Shown here piece after piece: positions 1-16,212 of a DNA stretch of 64,000 nt. The notes beneath the pieces were generated by a model. The model saw nothing but the letters and a program-made list of their open reading frames with translations. It had not been told where the DNA came from and made no database searches. Position numbers and translations under genes: made by a program. The stretch lies in NCBI GenBank assembly GCA_032622095.1, contig CP136063.1:277257426-277321425 (forward strand). The letters are read 5' to 3'. This stretch comes from Siphonodentalium dalli. Lineage: Eukaryota; Mollusca; Scaphopoda; Gadilida; Siphonodentaliidae. The stretch's first letter is position 1; each line of letters opens with the position of its first letter.

Positions 1-3000
1 TATAACCCAATCAAGTCTCTATAACCCAATCAAGTCTCTATAACCCAATCAAGTCTCTATAACCCAATCAAGTCTCTATAACCCAAACGGTCTCTATAAC
101 CCAAACGGTCTCTATAACCCAATCAAGTCTCTATAACCCAATCAAGTCTCTATAACACAATCAAGTCTCTATAACCCAATCAAGTCTCTATAACCCAATC
201 AAGTCTCTATAACCCAAACGGTCTCTATAACCCAATCAAGTCTCTATAACCCAATCAAGTCTCTATAACCCAATCAAGTCTCTATAACCCAATCAAGTCT
301 CTATAACCCAAACGGTCTCTATAACCCAACCAAGTCTCTATAACCCAATCAAGTCTCTATAACCCAAACGGTCTCTATAACCCAAACGGTCTCTATAACC
401 CAATCAAGTCTCTATAACCCAATCAAGTCTCTATAACCCAATCAAGTCTCTATAACCCAAACGGTCTCTATAACCCAAACGGTCTCTATAACCCAAACGG
501 TATCTATAACCCAATCAAGTCTCTATAACCCAATCAAGTCTCTATAACCCAAACGGTCTCTATAACCCAATCAAGTCTCTATAACCCAAACGGTCTCTAT
601 AACCCAAACGGTCTCTATAACCCAAACGGTCTCTATAACCCAAACGGTCTCTATAACCCAACCAAGTCTCTATAACCCAATCAAGTCTCTATAACCCAAT
701 CAAGTCTCTATAACCAAATCAAGTCTCTATAACCCAATCAAGTCTCTATAACCCAAACGGTCTCTATAACCCAAACGGTCTCTATAACCCAATCAAGTCT
801 CTATAACCCAATCAAGTCTCTATAACCCAAACGGTCTCTATAACCCAATCAAGTCTCTATAACCCAAACGGTCTCTATAACCCAATCAAGTCTCTATAAC
901 CCAAACGGTCTCTATAACCCAATCAAGTCTCTATAACCCAAACGGTCTCTATAACCCAAACGGTCTCTATAACCCAATCAAGTCTCTATAACCCAAACGG
1001 TCTCTATAACCCAATCAAGTCTCTATAACCCAATCAAGTCTCTATAACCCAATCAAGTCTCTATAACCCAAACGGTCTCTATAACCCAAACGGTCTCTAT
1101 AACCCAAACGGTCTCTATAACCCAAACGGTCTCTATAACCCAAACGGTCTCTATAACCCAATCAAGTCTATATAACCCAAACGGTCTCTATAACCCAATC
1201 AAGTCTCTATAACCCAATCAAGTCTCTATAACCCAAACGGTCTCTATAACCCAATCAAGTCTCTATAACCCAATCAAGTCTCTATAACCCAAACGGTCTC
1301 TATAACCCAATCAAGTCTCTATAACCCAATCAAGTCTCTATAACCCAATCAAGTCTCTATAACCCAAACGGTATCTATAACCCAATCAAGTCTCTATAAC
1401 CCAAACGGTCTCTATAACCCAATCAAGTCTCTATAACCCAATCAAGTCTCTATAACCCAATCAAGTCTCTATAACCCAAACGGTCTCTATAACCCAATCA
1501 AGTCTCTATAACCCAAACGGTCTCTATAACCCAATCAAGTCTCTATAACCCAATCAAGTTTATATAACCCAAACGGTCTCTATAACCCAGTCAAGTCTCT
1601 ATAACCCAAACGGTATCTATAACCCAATCAAGTCTCTATAACCCAAACGGTCTCTATAACCCAATCAAGTCTCTATAACCCAATCAAGTCTCTATAACCC
1701 AAACGGTATCTATAACCCAATCAAGTCTCTATAACCCAATCAAGTCTCTATAACCCAATCAAGTCTCTATAACCCAATCAAGTCTATATAACCCAATCAA
1801 GTCTCTATAACCCAAACGGTCTCTATAACCCAAACGGTCTCTATAACCCAATCAAGTCTCTATAACCCAATCAAGTCTCTATAACCCAATCAAGTCTCTA
1901 TAACCCAAACGGTCTCTATAACCCAATCAAGTCTCTATAACCCAATCAAGTCTCTACAACCCAATCAAGTCTATATAACCCAATCAAGTCTCTATAACCC
2001 AAACGGTCTCTATAACCCAATCAAGTCTCTATAACCCAATCAAGTCTCTATAACCCAATCAAGTCTCTATAACCCAAACGGTCTCTATAACCCAATCAAG
2101 TCTCTATAACCCAAACGGTCTATATACCCAATCAAGTCTATATAACCCAATCAAGTCTCTATAACCCAATCAAGTCTCTATAACCCAATCAAGTCTCTAT
2201 ACCCCAATCAAGTCTCTATAACCCAATCAAGTCTCTATAACCCAATCAAGTCTCTATAACCCAAACGGTCTCTATAACCCAATCAAGTCTCTATAACCCA
2301 AACGGTCTCTATAACCCAATCAAGTCTCTATAACCCAAACGGTCTCTATAACCCAATCAAGTCTCTATAACCCAATCAAGTCTCTATAACCCAATCAAGT
2401 CTCTATAACCCAAACGGTCTATATAACCCAATCAAGTCTCTATAACCCAAACGGTCTCTATAACCCAATCAAGTCTCTATAACCCAAACGGTCTCTATAA
2501 CCCAATCAAGTCTCTATAACCCAATCAAGTCTCTATAACCCAATCAAGTCTCTATAACCCAAACGGTCTCTATAACCCAATCAAGTCTCTATAACCCAAT
2601 CAAGTCTCTATAACCCAATCAAGTCTCTATAACCCAAACGGTCTCTATAACCCAAACAGTCTCTATAACCCAAACGGTCTCTATAACCCAATCAAGTCTC
2701 TATAACCCAAACGGTCTATATAACCCAATCAAGTCTCTATAACCCAAACGGTCTCTATAACCCAATCAAGTCTCTATAACCCAAACGGTCTCTATAACAC
2801 AAACGGTCTCTATAACCCAATCAAGTCTCTATAACCCAATCAAGTCTCTATAACCCAAACGGTCTCTATAACCCAATCAAGTCTCTATAACCCAAACGGT
2901 CTCTATAACCCAATCAAGTCTCTATAACCCAATCAAGTCTCTATAACCCAATCAAGTCTCTATAACCCAATCAAGTCTCTATAACCCAATCAAGTCTGTA

Positions 3001-6000
3001 TAACCCAAACGGTCTCTATAACCCAATCAAGTCTCTATAACCCAATCAAGTCTATATAACCCAATCAAGTCTCTATAACCCAAACGGTCTCTATAACCCA
3101 ATCAAGTCTCTATAACCCAATCAAGTCTCTATAACCCAATCAAGTCTATATAACCCAAACGGTCTCTATAACCCAATCAAGTCTCTATAACCCAATCAAG
3201 TCTCTATAACCCAATCAAGTCTCTATAACCCAATCAAGTCTCTATAACCCAAACGGTCTCTATAACCCAAACGGTCTCTATAACCCAATCAAGTCTCTAT
3301 AACCCAAACGGTCTCTATAACCCAATCAAGTCTCTATAACCCAAACGGTCTCTATAACCCAATCAAGTCTCTATAACCCAAACGGTCTCTATAACCCAAT
3401 CAAGTCTCTATAACCCAAACGGTCTCTATAACCCAATCAAGTCTCTATAACCCAATCAAGTCTCTATAACCCAATCAAGTCTCTATAACCCAATCAAGTC
3501 TCTATAACCCAATCAAGTCTCTATAACCCAATCAAGTCTCTATAACCCAATCAAGTCTCTATAACCCAAACGATCTCTATAACCCAATCAAGTCTCTATA
3601 ACCCAATCAAGTCTATATAACCCAATCAAGTCTCTATAACCCAAACGGTCTCTATAACCCAATCAAGTCTCTATAACCCAAACGGTCTCTATAACCCAAT
3701 CAAGTCTCTATAACCCAAACGGTCTCTATAACCCAAACGGTCTCTATAACCCAATCAAGTCTCTATAACCCAATCAAGTCTCTATAACCCAATCAAGTCT
3801 CTATAACCCAAACGGTCTCTATAACCCAATCAAGTCTCTATAACCCAATCAAGTCTATATAACCCAATCAAGTCTCTATAACCCAAACGGTCTCTATAAC
3901 CCAAACGGTCTCTATAACCCAATCAAGTCTCTATAACTAAATCAAGTCTCTATAACCCAATCAAGTCTCTATAACCCAATCAAGTCTCTATAACCCAATC
4001 AAGTCTCTATAACCCAAACGGTCTCTATATCCCAATCAAGTCTATATAACCCAAACGGTCTCTATAACCCAATCAAGTCTCTATAACCCAAACGGTCTCT
4101 ATAACCCAAACGATCTCTATAACCCAATCAAGTCTCTATAACCCAATCAAGTCTATATAACCCAATCAAGTCTCTATAACCCAATCAAGTCTCTATAACC
4201 CAAACGGTCTCTATAACCCAATCAAGTCTATATAACCCAATCAAGTCTCTATAACCCAATCAAGTCTCTATAACCCAAACGGTCTCTATAACCCAAACGG
4301 TCTCTATAACCCAATCAAGTCTCTATAACCCAAACGGTCTCTATAACCCAATCAAGTCTATATAACCCAATCAAGTCTCTATAACCCAATCAAGTCTCTA
4401 TAACCCAATCAAGTCTCTATAACCCAATCAAGTCTCTATAACCCAATCAAGTCTCTATAACCCAAACGGTCTCTATAACCCAAACGGTCTCTATAACCCA
4501 ATCAAGTCTCTATAACCCAATCAAGTCTCTATAACCCAATCAAGTCTCTATAACCCAATCAAGTCTATATAACCCAATCAAGTCTCTATAACCCAATCAA
4601 GTCTCTATAACCCAAACGGTCTCTATAACCCAATCAAGTCTATATAACCCAATCAAGTCTCTATAACCCAATCAAGTCTCTATAACCCAAACGGTCTCTA
4701 TAACCCAAACGGTCTCTATAACCCAATCAAGTCTCTATAACCCAATCAAGTCTATATAACCCAATCAAGTCTCTATAACCCAATCAAGTCTCTATAACCC
4801 AAACGGTCTCTATAACCCAAACGGTCTCTATAACCCAATCAAGTCTCTATAACCCAATCAAGTCTATATAACCCAATCAAGTCTCTATAACCCAATCAAG
4901 TCTCTATAACCCAATCAAGTCTCTATAACCCAAACGGTCTCTATAACCCAATCAAGTCTCTATAACCCAAACGGTCTCTATAACCCAATCAAGTCTCTAT
5001 AACCCAAACGGTCTCTATAACCCAATCAAGTCTCTATAACCCAATCAAGTCTCTATAACCCAATCAAGTCTCTATAACCCAATCAAGTCTCTATAACCCA
5101 AACGGTCTCTATAACCCAAACGGTCTCTATAACCCAATCAAGTCTCTATAACCCAATCAAGTCTCTATAACCAAATCAAGTCTCTATAACCCAATCAAGT
5201 CTCTATAACCCAATCAAGTCTCTATAACCCAATCAAGTCTCTATAACCCAAACGGTCTCTATAACCCAAACGGTCTCTATAACCCAATCAAGTCTCTATA
5301 ACCCAATCAAGTCTCTATAACCCAATCAAGTCTCTATAACCCAAACGGTCTCTATAACCCAATCAAGTCTCTATAACCCAATCAAGTCTCTATAACCCAA
5401 TCAAGTCTCTATAACCCAATCAAGTCTATATAACCCAATCAAGTCTCTATAACCCAATCAAGTCTCTATAACCCAATCAAGTCTCTATAACCCAATCAAG
5501 TCTCTATAACCCAAACGGTCTCTATAACCCAAACGGTCTCTATAACCCAATCAAGTCTCTATAACCCAATCAAGTCTCTATAACCAAATCAAGTCTATAT
5601 AACCCAATCAAGTCTCTATAACCCAATCAAGTCTCTATAACCCAATCAAGTCTCTATAACCCAATCAAGTCTCTATAACCCAATCAAGTCTCTATAACCC
5701 AAACGGTCTCTATAACCCAAACGGTCTCTATAACCCAATCAAGTCTCTATAACCCAATCAAGTCTCTATAACCAAATCAAGTCTATATAACCCAATCAAG
5801 TCTCTATAACCCAATCAAGTCTCTATAACCCAATCAAGTCTCTATAACCCAAACGGTCTCTATAACCCAAACGGTCTCTATAACCCAAACGGTCTCTATA
5901 ACCCAATCAAGTCTCTATAACCCAAACGGTCTCTATAACACAATCAAGTCTCTATAACCCAAACGGTCTCTATAACCCAATCAAGTCTCTATAACCCAAT

Positions 6001-6360
6001 CAAGTCTCTATAACCCAATCAAGTCTCTATAACCCAAACGGTCTCTATAACCCAAACGGTCTCTATAACCCACTCAAGTCTCTATAACCTAATCAAGTCT
6101 CTATAACCCAATCAAGTCTCTATAACCCAGACGGTCTCTATAACCCAATCAAGTCTCTATAACCCAATCAAGTCTCTATAACCCAATCAAGTCTCTATAA
6201 CCCAAACGGTTTGATCCAATCAAGTCTCTATAACCCAAACGGTCTCTATAACCCAATCAAGTCTCTATAACCCAATCAAGTCTCTATAACCCAACCAAGT
6301 CTCTATAACCCAATCAAGTCTCTATAACCCAATCAAGTCTCTATAACCCAATCAAGTCTC

Positions 6361-9300
6361 TATAACCCAAATCAAGTCTCTATAACCCAAACGGTCTCTA
6401 TAACCCAATCAAGTCTCTATAACCCAAACGGTCTCTATAACCCAAACGGTCTCTATAACCCAACCAAGTCTCTATAACCCAACCAAGTCTCTATAACCCA
6501 ACCAAGTCTCTATAACCCAATCAAGTCTCTATAACCCAATCAAGTCTCTATAACCCAAACGGTCTCTATAACCCAATCAAGTCTCTATAACCCAAACGGT
6601 CTCTATAACCCAATCAAGTCTCTATAACCCAAACGGTCTCTATAACCCAATCAAGTCTCTATAACCCAAACGGTCTCTATAACCCAATCAAGTCTCTATA
6701 ACCCAAACGGTCTCTATAACCCAATCAAGTTTATATAACCCTAACGGTCTCTATAACCCAAACGGTCTCTATAACCCAATCAAGTCTCTATAACCCAAAC
6801 GGTCTCTATAACCCAATCAAGTCTCTAAAACCCAAACGGTCTCTATAACCCAATCAAGTTTATATAACCCAAACGGTCTCTATAACCCAATCAAGTTTAT
6901 ATAACCCAAACGGTCTCTATAACCCAATCAAGTCTCTATAACCCAATCAAGTCTCTATAACCCAAACGGTCTCTATAACCCAATCAAGTTTATATAACCC
7001 AAACGGTCTCTATAACCCAATCAAGTCTCTATAACCCAATCAAGTCTCTATAACCCAATCAAGTCTCTATAACCCAATCAAGTCTCTATAACCCAATCAA
7101 GTCTCTATAACCCAAACGGTCTCTATAACCCAATCAAGTCTCTATAACCCAAACGGTCTCTATAACCCAATCAAGTCTCTATAACCCAATCAAGTCTCTA
7201 TAACCCAAACGGTCTATATAACCCAATCAAGTCTCTATAACCCAAACGGTCTCTATAACCCAACCAAGTCTCTATAACCCAATCAAGTCTCTATAACCCA
7301 ATCAAGTCTCTATAACCCAATCAAGTCTATATAACCCAATCAAGTCTCTATAACCCAAACGGTCTCTATAACCCAATCAAGTCTCTATAACCCAGACGGT
7401 CTCTATAACCCAAACGGTCTATATAACCCAATCAAGTCTCTATAACCCAATCAAGTCTCTATAACCCAAACGGTCTCTATAACCCAAACGGTCTCTATAA
7501 CCCAATCAAGTCTCTATAACCCAAACGGTCTATATAACCCAATCAAGTCTCTATAACCCAAACGGTCTCTATAACCCAAACGGTCTCTATAACCCAGACG
7601 GTCTCTATAACCCAAACGGTCTATATAACCCAATCAAGTCTCTATAACCCAAACGGTCTCTATAACCCAATCAAGTCTCTATAACCCAAACGATCTCTAT
7701 AACCCAAACGGTCTCTATAACCCAGACGGTCTCTATAACCCAAACGGTCTATATAACCCAATCAAGTCTCTATAACCCAAACGGTCTCTATAACCCAAAC
7801 GGTCTCTATAACCCAATCAAGTCTCTATAACCCAATCAAGTCTCTATAACCCAATCAAGTCTCTATAACCCAAACGGTCTCTATAACCCAATCAAGTCTC
7901 TATAACCCAAACGGTCTCTATAACCCAATCAAGTCTCTATAACCCAATCAAGTCTCTATAACCCAGACGGTCTCTATAACCCAAACGGTCTCTATAACCA
8001 AATCAAGTCTCTATAACCCAAACGGTCTCTATAACCCAAACGGTCTCTATAACCCAAACGGTCTCTATAACCCAAACGGTCTCTATAACCAAATCAAGTC
8101 TCTATAACCCAAACGGTCTATATAACCCAATCAAGTCTCTATAACCCAATCAAGTCTCTATAACCCAATCAAGTCTCTATAACCCAATCAAGTCTCTATA
8201 ACCCAAACGGTCTCTATAACCCAAACGGTCTCTATAACCCAATCAAGTCTCTATAACCCAATCAAGTCTCTATAACCCAATCAAGTCTCTATAACCCAAA
8301 CGGTCTCTATAACCCAATCAAGTCTCTATAACCCAAACGGTCTCTATAACCAAATCAAGTCTCTATAACCCAAACGGTATCTATAACCCAATCAAGTCTC
8401 TATAACCCAAACGGTCTCTATAACCCAATCAAGTCTCTATAACCCAAACGGTCTCTATAACCCAAACGATCTCTATAACCCAATCAAGTCTCTATAACCC
8501 AAACGGTCTATATAACCCAATCAAGTCTCTATAACCCAATCAAGTCTCTATAACCCAACCAAGTCTCTATAACCCAAACGGTCTCTATAACCCAATCAAG
8601 TCTCTATAACCCAAACGGTCTCTATAACCCAATAAAGTCTCTATAACCCAATCAAGTCTCTATAACCCAAACGGTCTATATAACCCAATCAAGTCTCTAT
8701 AACCCAATCAGTCTCTATAACCCAAACGGTCTATATACCCAATCAAGTCTCTATAACCCAAACGGTATCTATAACCCAATCAAGTCTCTATAACCCAATC
8801 AAGTCTCTATAACCCAATCAAGTCTCTATAACCCAATCAAGTCTCTATAACCCAATCAAGTCTCTATAACCCAATCAAGTCTCTATAACCCAATCAAGTC
8901 TCTATAACCCAATCAAGTCTCTATAACCCAACCAAGTCTGTATAACCCAGACGGTCTCTATAACCCAAACGGTATCTATAACCCAATCAAGTCTCTATAA
9001 CCCAATCAGTCTCTATAACCCAAACGGTCTATATACCCAATCAAGTCTCTATAACCCAAACGGTATCTATAACCCAATCAAGTCTCTATAACCCAATCAA
9101 GTCTCTATAACCCAACCAAGTCTCTATAACCCAGACGGTCTCTATAACCCAAACGTTCTCTATAACCAAATCAAGTCTCTATAACCCAAACGGTCTCTAT
9201 AACCCAATCAAGTCTCTATAACCCAAACGGTCTCTATAACCCAAACGGTCTCTATAACCAAATCAAGTCTCTATAACCCAATCAAGTCTCTATAACCCAA

Positions 9301-12300
9301 ACGGTCTCTATAACCCAATCAAGTCTCTATAACCCAAACGGTCTCTATAACCCAAACGGTCTCTATAACCCAATCAAGTCTCTATAACCCAATCAAGTCT
9401 CTATAACCCAATCAAGTCTCTATAACCCAATCAAGTCTCTATAACCCAGACGGTCTCTATAACCCAAACGGTCTCTATAACCAAATCAAGTCTCTATAAC
9501 CCAAACGGTCTCTATAACCCAAACGGTCTCTATAACCCAACCAAGTCTCTATAACCCAAACGGTCTCTATAACCCAACCAAGTCTCTATAACCCAATCAA
9601 GTCTCTATAACCCAATCAAGTCTCTATAACCCAAACGGTCTCTATAACCCAATCAAGTCTCTATAACCCAATCAAGTCTCTATAACCCAAACGGTCTCTA
9701 TAACCCAATCAAGTCTCTATAACCCAATCAAGTCGCTATAACCAAATCAAGTCTCTATAACCCAATCAAGTCTCTATAACCCAATCAAGTCTCTATAACC
9801 CAATCAAGTCTCTATAACCCAATCAAGTCTCTATAACCCAATCAAGTCTCTATAACCAAATCAAGTCTCTATAACCCAATCAAGTCTCTATAACACAATC
9901 AAGTCTCTATAACCCAATCAAGTCTCTATAACCCAATCAAGTCTCTATAACCCAAACGGTCTCTATAACCCAATCAAGTCTCTATAACCCAATCAAGTCT
10001 CTATAACCCAAACGGTCTCTATAACCCAATCAAGTCGCTATAACCAAATCAAGTCTCTATAACCCAATCAAGTCTCTATAACCCAATCAAGTCTCTATAA
10101 CCCAATCAAGTCTCTATAACCCAATCAAGTCTCTATAACCCAAACGGTCTCTATAACCCAATCAAGTCTCTATAACACAATCAAGTTTCTATAACCCAAT
10201 CAAGTCTCTATAACCCAATCAAGTCTCTATAACCCAAACGGTCTCTATAACCCAATCAAGTCTCTATAACCCAATCAAGTCTCTATAACCCAATCAAGTC
10301 TCTATAACCCAATTAAGTCTCTATAACCCAAACGGTCTCTATAACCCAATCAAGTCTCTATAACCCAAACGGTCTCTATAACCCAATCAAGTCTCTATAA
10401 CCCAATTAAGTCTCTATAACCCAATCAAGTCTCTATAACCCAATCAAGTCTCTATAACCCAAACGGTCTCTATAACCCAAACGGTCTCTATAACCCAAAC
10501 GATCTCTATAACCCAATCAAGTCTCTATAACCCAATCGGTCTCTATAACCCAATCAAGTCTCTATAACCCAAACGGTCTCTATAACCCAAACGGTCTCTA
10601 TAACCCAACCAAGTCTCTATAACCCAACCAAGTCTCTATAACCCAACCAAATCTCTATAACCCAATCAAGTCTCTATAACCCAATCAAGTCTCTATAACC
10701 CAAACGGTCTCTATAACCCAATCAAGTCTCTATAACCCAAACGGTCTCTATAACCCAATCAAGTCTCTATAACCCAAACGGTCTCTATAACCCAATCAAG
10801 TCTCTATAACCCAAACGGTCTCTATAACCCAATCAAGTCTCTATAACCCAAACGGTCTCTATAACCCAATCAAGTTTATATAACCCTAACGGTCTCTATA
10901 ACCCAAACGGTCTCTATAACCCAATCAAGTCTCTATAACCCAAACGGTCTCTATAACCCAATCAAGTCTCTAAAACCCAAACGGTCTCTATAACCCAATC
11001 AAGTTTATATAACCCAAACGGTCTCTATAACCCAATCAAGTTTATATAACCCAAACGGTCTCTATAACCCAATCAAGTCTCTATAACCCAATCAAGTCTC
11101 TATAACCCAAACGGTCTCTATAACCCAATCAAGTTTATATAACCCAAACGGTCTCTATAAGCCAATCAAGTCTCTATAACCCAATCAAGTCTCTATAACC
11201 CAATCAAGTCTCTATAACCCAATCAAGTCTCTATAACCCAATCAAGTCTCTATAACCCAAACGGTCTCTATAACCCAATCAAGTCTCTATAACCCAAACG
11301 GTCTCTATAACCCAATCAAGTCTCTATAACCCAATCAAGTCTCTATAACCCAAACGGTCTATATAACCCAATCAAGTCTCTATAACTCAAACGGTCTCTA
11401 TAACCCAACCAAGTCTCTATAACCCAATCAAGTCTCTATAACCCAATCAAGTCTCTATAACCCAATCAAGTCTATATAACCCAATCAAGTCTCTATAACC
11501 CAAACGGTCTCTATAACCCAATCAAGTCTCTATAACCCAGACGGTCTCTATAACCCAAACGGTCTATATAACCCAATCAAGTCTCTATAACCCAATCAAG
11601 TCTCTATAACCCAAACGGTCTCTATAACCCAAACGGTCTCTATAACCCAATCAAGTCTCTATAACCCAAACGGTCTATATAACCCAATCAAGTCTCTATA
11701 ACCCAAACGGTCTCTATAACCCAAACGGTCTCTATAACCCAGACGGTCTCTATAACCCAAACGGTCTATATAACCCAATCAAGTCTCTATAACCCAAACG
11801 GTCTCTATAACCCAATCAAGTCTCTATAACCCAAACGATCTCTATAACCCAAACGGTCTCTATAACCCAGACGGTCTCTATAACCCAAACGGTCTATATA
11901 ACCCAATCAAGTCTCTATAACCCAAACGGTCTCTATAACCCAAACGGTCTCTATAACCCAATCAAGTCTCTATAACCCAATCAAGTCTCTATAACCCAAT
12001 CAAGTCTCTATAACCCAAACGGTCTCTATAACCCAATCAAGTCTCTATAACCCAAACGGTCTCTATAACCCAATCAAGTCTCTATAACCCAATCAAGTCT
12101 CTATAACCCAGACGGTCTCTATAACCCAAACGGTCTCTATAACCAAATCAAGTCTCTATAACCCAAACGGTCTCTATAACCCAAACGGTCTCTATAACCC
12201 AAACGGTCTCTATAACCCAAACGGTCTCTATAACCAAATCAAGTCTCTATAACCCAAACGGTCTATATAACCCAATCAAGTCTCTATAACCCAATCAAGT

Positions 12301-14735
12301 CTCTATAACCCAATCAAGTCTCTATAACCCAATCAAGTCTCTATAACCCAAACGGTCTCTATAACCCAAACGGTCTCTATAACCCAATCAAGTCTCTATA
12401 ACCCAATCAAGTCTCTATAACCCAATCAAGTCTCTATAACCCAAACGGTCTCTATAACCCAATCAAGTCTCTATAACCCAAACGGTCTCTATAACCAAAT
12501 CAAGTCTCTATAACCCAAACGGTATCTATAACCCAATCAAGTCTCTATAACCCAAACGGTCTCTATAACCCAATCAAGTCTCTATAACCCAAACGGTCTC
12601 TATAACCCAAACGATCTCTATAACCCAATCAAGTCTCTATAACCCAAACGGTCTATATAACCCAATCAAGTCTCTATAACCCAATCAAGTCTCTATAACC
12701 CAACCAAGTCTCTATAACCCAAACGGTCTCTATAACCCAATCAAGTCTCTATAACCCAAACGGTCTCTATAACCCAATAAAGTCTCTATAACCCAATCAA
12801 GTCTCTATAACCCAAACGGTCTATATAACCCAATCAAGTCTCTATAACCCAATCAGTCTCTATAACCCAAACGGTCTATATACCCAATCAAGTCTCTATA
12901 ACCCAAACGGTATCTATAACCCAATCAAGTCTCTATAACCCAATCAAGTCTCTATAACCCAATCAAGTCTCTATAACCCAATCAAGTCTCTATAACCCAA
13001 TCAAGTCTCTATAACCCAATCAAGTCTCTATAACCCAATCAAGTCTCTATAACCCAATCAAGTCTCTATAACCCAACCAAGTCTGTATAACCCAGACGGT
13101 CTCTATAACCCAAACGGTATCTATAACCCAATCAAGTCTCTATAACCCAATCAGTCTCTATAACCCAAACGGTCTATATACCCAATCAAGTCTCTATAAC
13201 CCAAACGGTATCTATAACCCAATCAAGTCTCTATAACCCAATCAAGTCTCTATAACCCAACCAAGTCTCTATAACCCAGACGGTCTCTATAACCCAAACG
13301 TTCTCTATAACCAAATCAAGTCTCTATAACCCAAACGGTCTCTATAACCCAATCAAGTCTCTATAACCCAAACGGTCTCTATAACCCAAACGGTCTCTAT
13401 AACCAAATCAAGTCTCTATAACCCAATCAAGTCTCTATAACCCAAACGGTCTCTATAACCCAATCAAGTCTCTATAACCCAAACGGTCTCTATAACCCAA
13501 ACGGTCTCTATAACCCAATCAAGTCTCTATAACCCAATCAAGTCTCTATAACCCAATCAAGTCTCTATAACCCAATCAAGTCTCTATAACCCAGACGGTC
13601 TCTATAACCCAAACGGTCTCTATAACCAAATCAAGTCTCTATAACCCAAACGGTCTCTATAACCCAAACGGTCTCTATAACCCAACCAAGTCTCTATAAC
13701 CCAAACGGTCTCTATAACCCAACCAAGTCTCTATAACCCAATCAAGTCTCTATAACCCAATCAAGTCTCTATAACCCAAACGGTCTCTATAACCCAATCA
13801 AGTCTCTATAACCCAATCAAGTCTCTATAACCCAAACGGTCTCTATAACCCAATCAAGTCGCTATAACCAAATCAAGTCTCTATAACCCACTCAAGTCTC
13901 TATAACCCAATCAAGTCTCTATAACCCAATCAAGTCTCTATAACCAAATCAAGTCTCTATAACCCAATCAAGTCTCTATAACCCAATCAAGTCTCTATAA
14001 CCAAATCAAGTCTCTATAACCCAATCAAGTCTCTATAACACAATCAAGTCTCTATAACCCAATCAAGTCTCTATAACCCAATCAAGTCTCTATAACCCAA
14101 ACGGTCTCTATAACCCAATCAAGTCTCTATAACCCAATCAAGTCTCTATAACCCAAACGGTCTCTATAACCCAATCAAGTCGCTATAACCAAATCAAGTC
14201 TCTATAACCCAATCAAGTCTCTATAACCCAATCAAGTCTCTATAACCCAATCAAGTCTCTATAACCCAATCAAGTCTCTATAACCCAAACGGTCTCTATA
14301 ACCCAATCAAGTCTCTATAACACAATCAAGTTTCTATAACCCAATCAAGTCTCTATAACCCAATCAAGTCTCTATAACCCAAACGGTCTCTATAACCCAA
14401 TCAAGTCTCTATAACCCAATCAAGTCTCTATAACCCAATCAAGTCTCTATAACCCAATTAAGTCTCTATAACCCAAACGGTCTCTATAACCCAATCAAGT
14501 CTCTATAACCCAAACGGTCTCTATAACCCAATCAAGTCTCTATAACCCAATTAAGTCTCTATAACCCAATCAAGTCTCTATAACCCAATCAAGTCTCTAT
14601 AACCCAAACGGTCTCTATAACCCAAACGGTCTCTATAACCCAAACGATCTCTATAACCCAATCAAGTCTCTATAACCCAATCGGTCTCTATAACCCAATC
14701 AAGTCTCTATAACCCAAACGGTCTCTATAACCCAA
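6361..14735. repeat. 4145-bp tandem segmental duplication inside the array
   Basis: Rare monomer variants recur at one constant distance. CCCTAACGG is at 6739 and 10884. The deletion variant CTATATACCC is at 8731 and 12876. CCCAATCGGT is at 10531 and 14676. The first of three CAACCAAGTC units is at 6461 and 10606. All four offsets are 4145 bp. Similarity begins near 6361/10506 and fades near 10590/14735, so two copies of about 4.2 kb lie head to tail. The copies are almost identical, including single-base oddities, which points to a recent event such as unequal exchange. Confidence 0.9.
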
Positions 14736-16212
14736 TCAAGTCTCTATAACCCAAACGGTCTCTATAACCCAATCAAGTCTCTATAACCCAATTAAGTCTC
14801 TATAGCCCAAACGGTCTCTATAACCCAATCAAGTCTCTATAACCCAAACGATCTCTATAACCCAATCAAGTCTCTATAACCCAAACGGTCTCTATAACCC
14901 AATCAAGTCTCTATAACACAATCAAGTCTCTATAACCCAATCAAGTCTATATAACCCAATCAAGTCTCTATAACCCAAACGGTCTCTATAACCCAATCAA
15001 GTCTCTATAACCCAATCAAGTCTCTATAACCCAATCAAGTCTCTATAACCCAATCAAGTCTCTATAACCCAATCAAGTCTCTATAACCCAAACGGTCTCT
15101 ATAACCCAAACGGTCTCTATAACCCAAACGGTCTCTATAACCCAATCAAGTCTCTATAACCCAATCAAGTCTCTATAACCCAATCAAGTCTCTATAACCC
15201 AAACGGTCTCTATAACCCAATCAAGTCTCTATAACCCAAACGATCTCTATAACCCAATCAAGTCTCTATAACCCAATCAAGTCTCTATAACCCAATCAAG
15301 TCTCTATAACCCAAACGGTCTCTATAACCCAATCAAGTCTCTATAACCCAATCAAGTCTCTATAACCCAATCAAGTCTCTATAACCCAATCAAGGCTCTA
15401 TAACCCAATCAAGTCTCTATAACCCAAACGGTATATATAACCCAATCAAGTCTCTATAACACAATCAAGTCTCTATAACCCAATCAAGTCTCTATAACCC
15501 AATCAAGTCTCTATAACCCAATCAAGTTTATATAACCCAAACGGTCTCTATAACCCAATCAAGTCTATATAACCCAATCAAGTCTCTATAACCCAAACGG
15601 TCTCTATAACACAATCAAGTCTCTATAACCCAATCAAGGCTCTATAACCCAAACGGTCTCTATAACCCAATCAAGTCTCTATAACCCAAACGGTCTCTAT
15701 AACCCAATCAAGTTTATATAACCCAAACGGTCTCTATAACCCAATCAAGTCTCTATAACCCAATCAAGTCTCTATAACCCAATCAAGTCTCTATAACCCA
15801 ATCAAGTCTCTATAACCCAATCAAGTCTATATAACCCAATCAAGTCTCTATAACCCAAACGGTCTCTATAACCCAATCAAGTCTCTATAACCCAATCAAG
15901 TCTCTATAACCCAATCAAGTCTCTATAACCCAAACGGTCTCTATAACCCAATCAAGTCTATATAACCCAAACGGTCTCTATAACCCAATCAAGTCTGTAT
16001 AACCCAATAAAGTCTCTATAACCCAATCAAGTCTCTATAACCCAATCAAGTCTCTATAACCCAATCAAGTCTCTATAACCCAAACGGTCTCTATAACCCA
16101 ATCAAGTCTCTATAACCCAATCAAGTCTCTATAACCCAATCAAGTCTCTATAACCCAAACGGTCTCTATAACCCAATCAAGTCTCTATAACCCAATCAAG
16201 TCTCTATAACCC

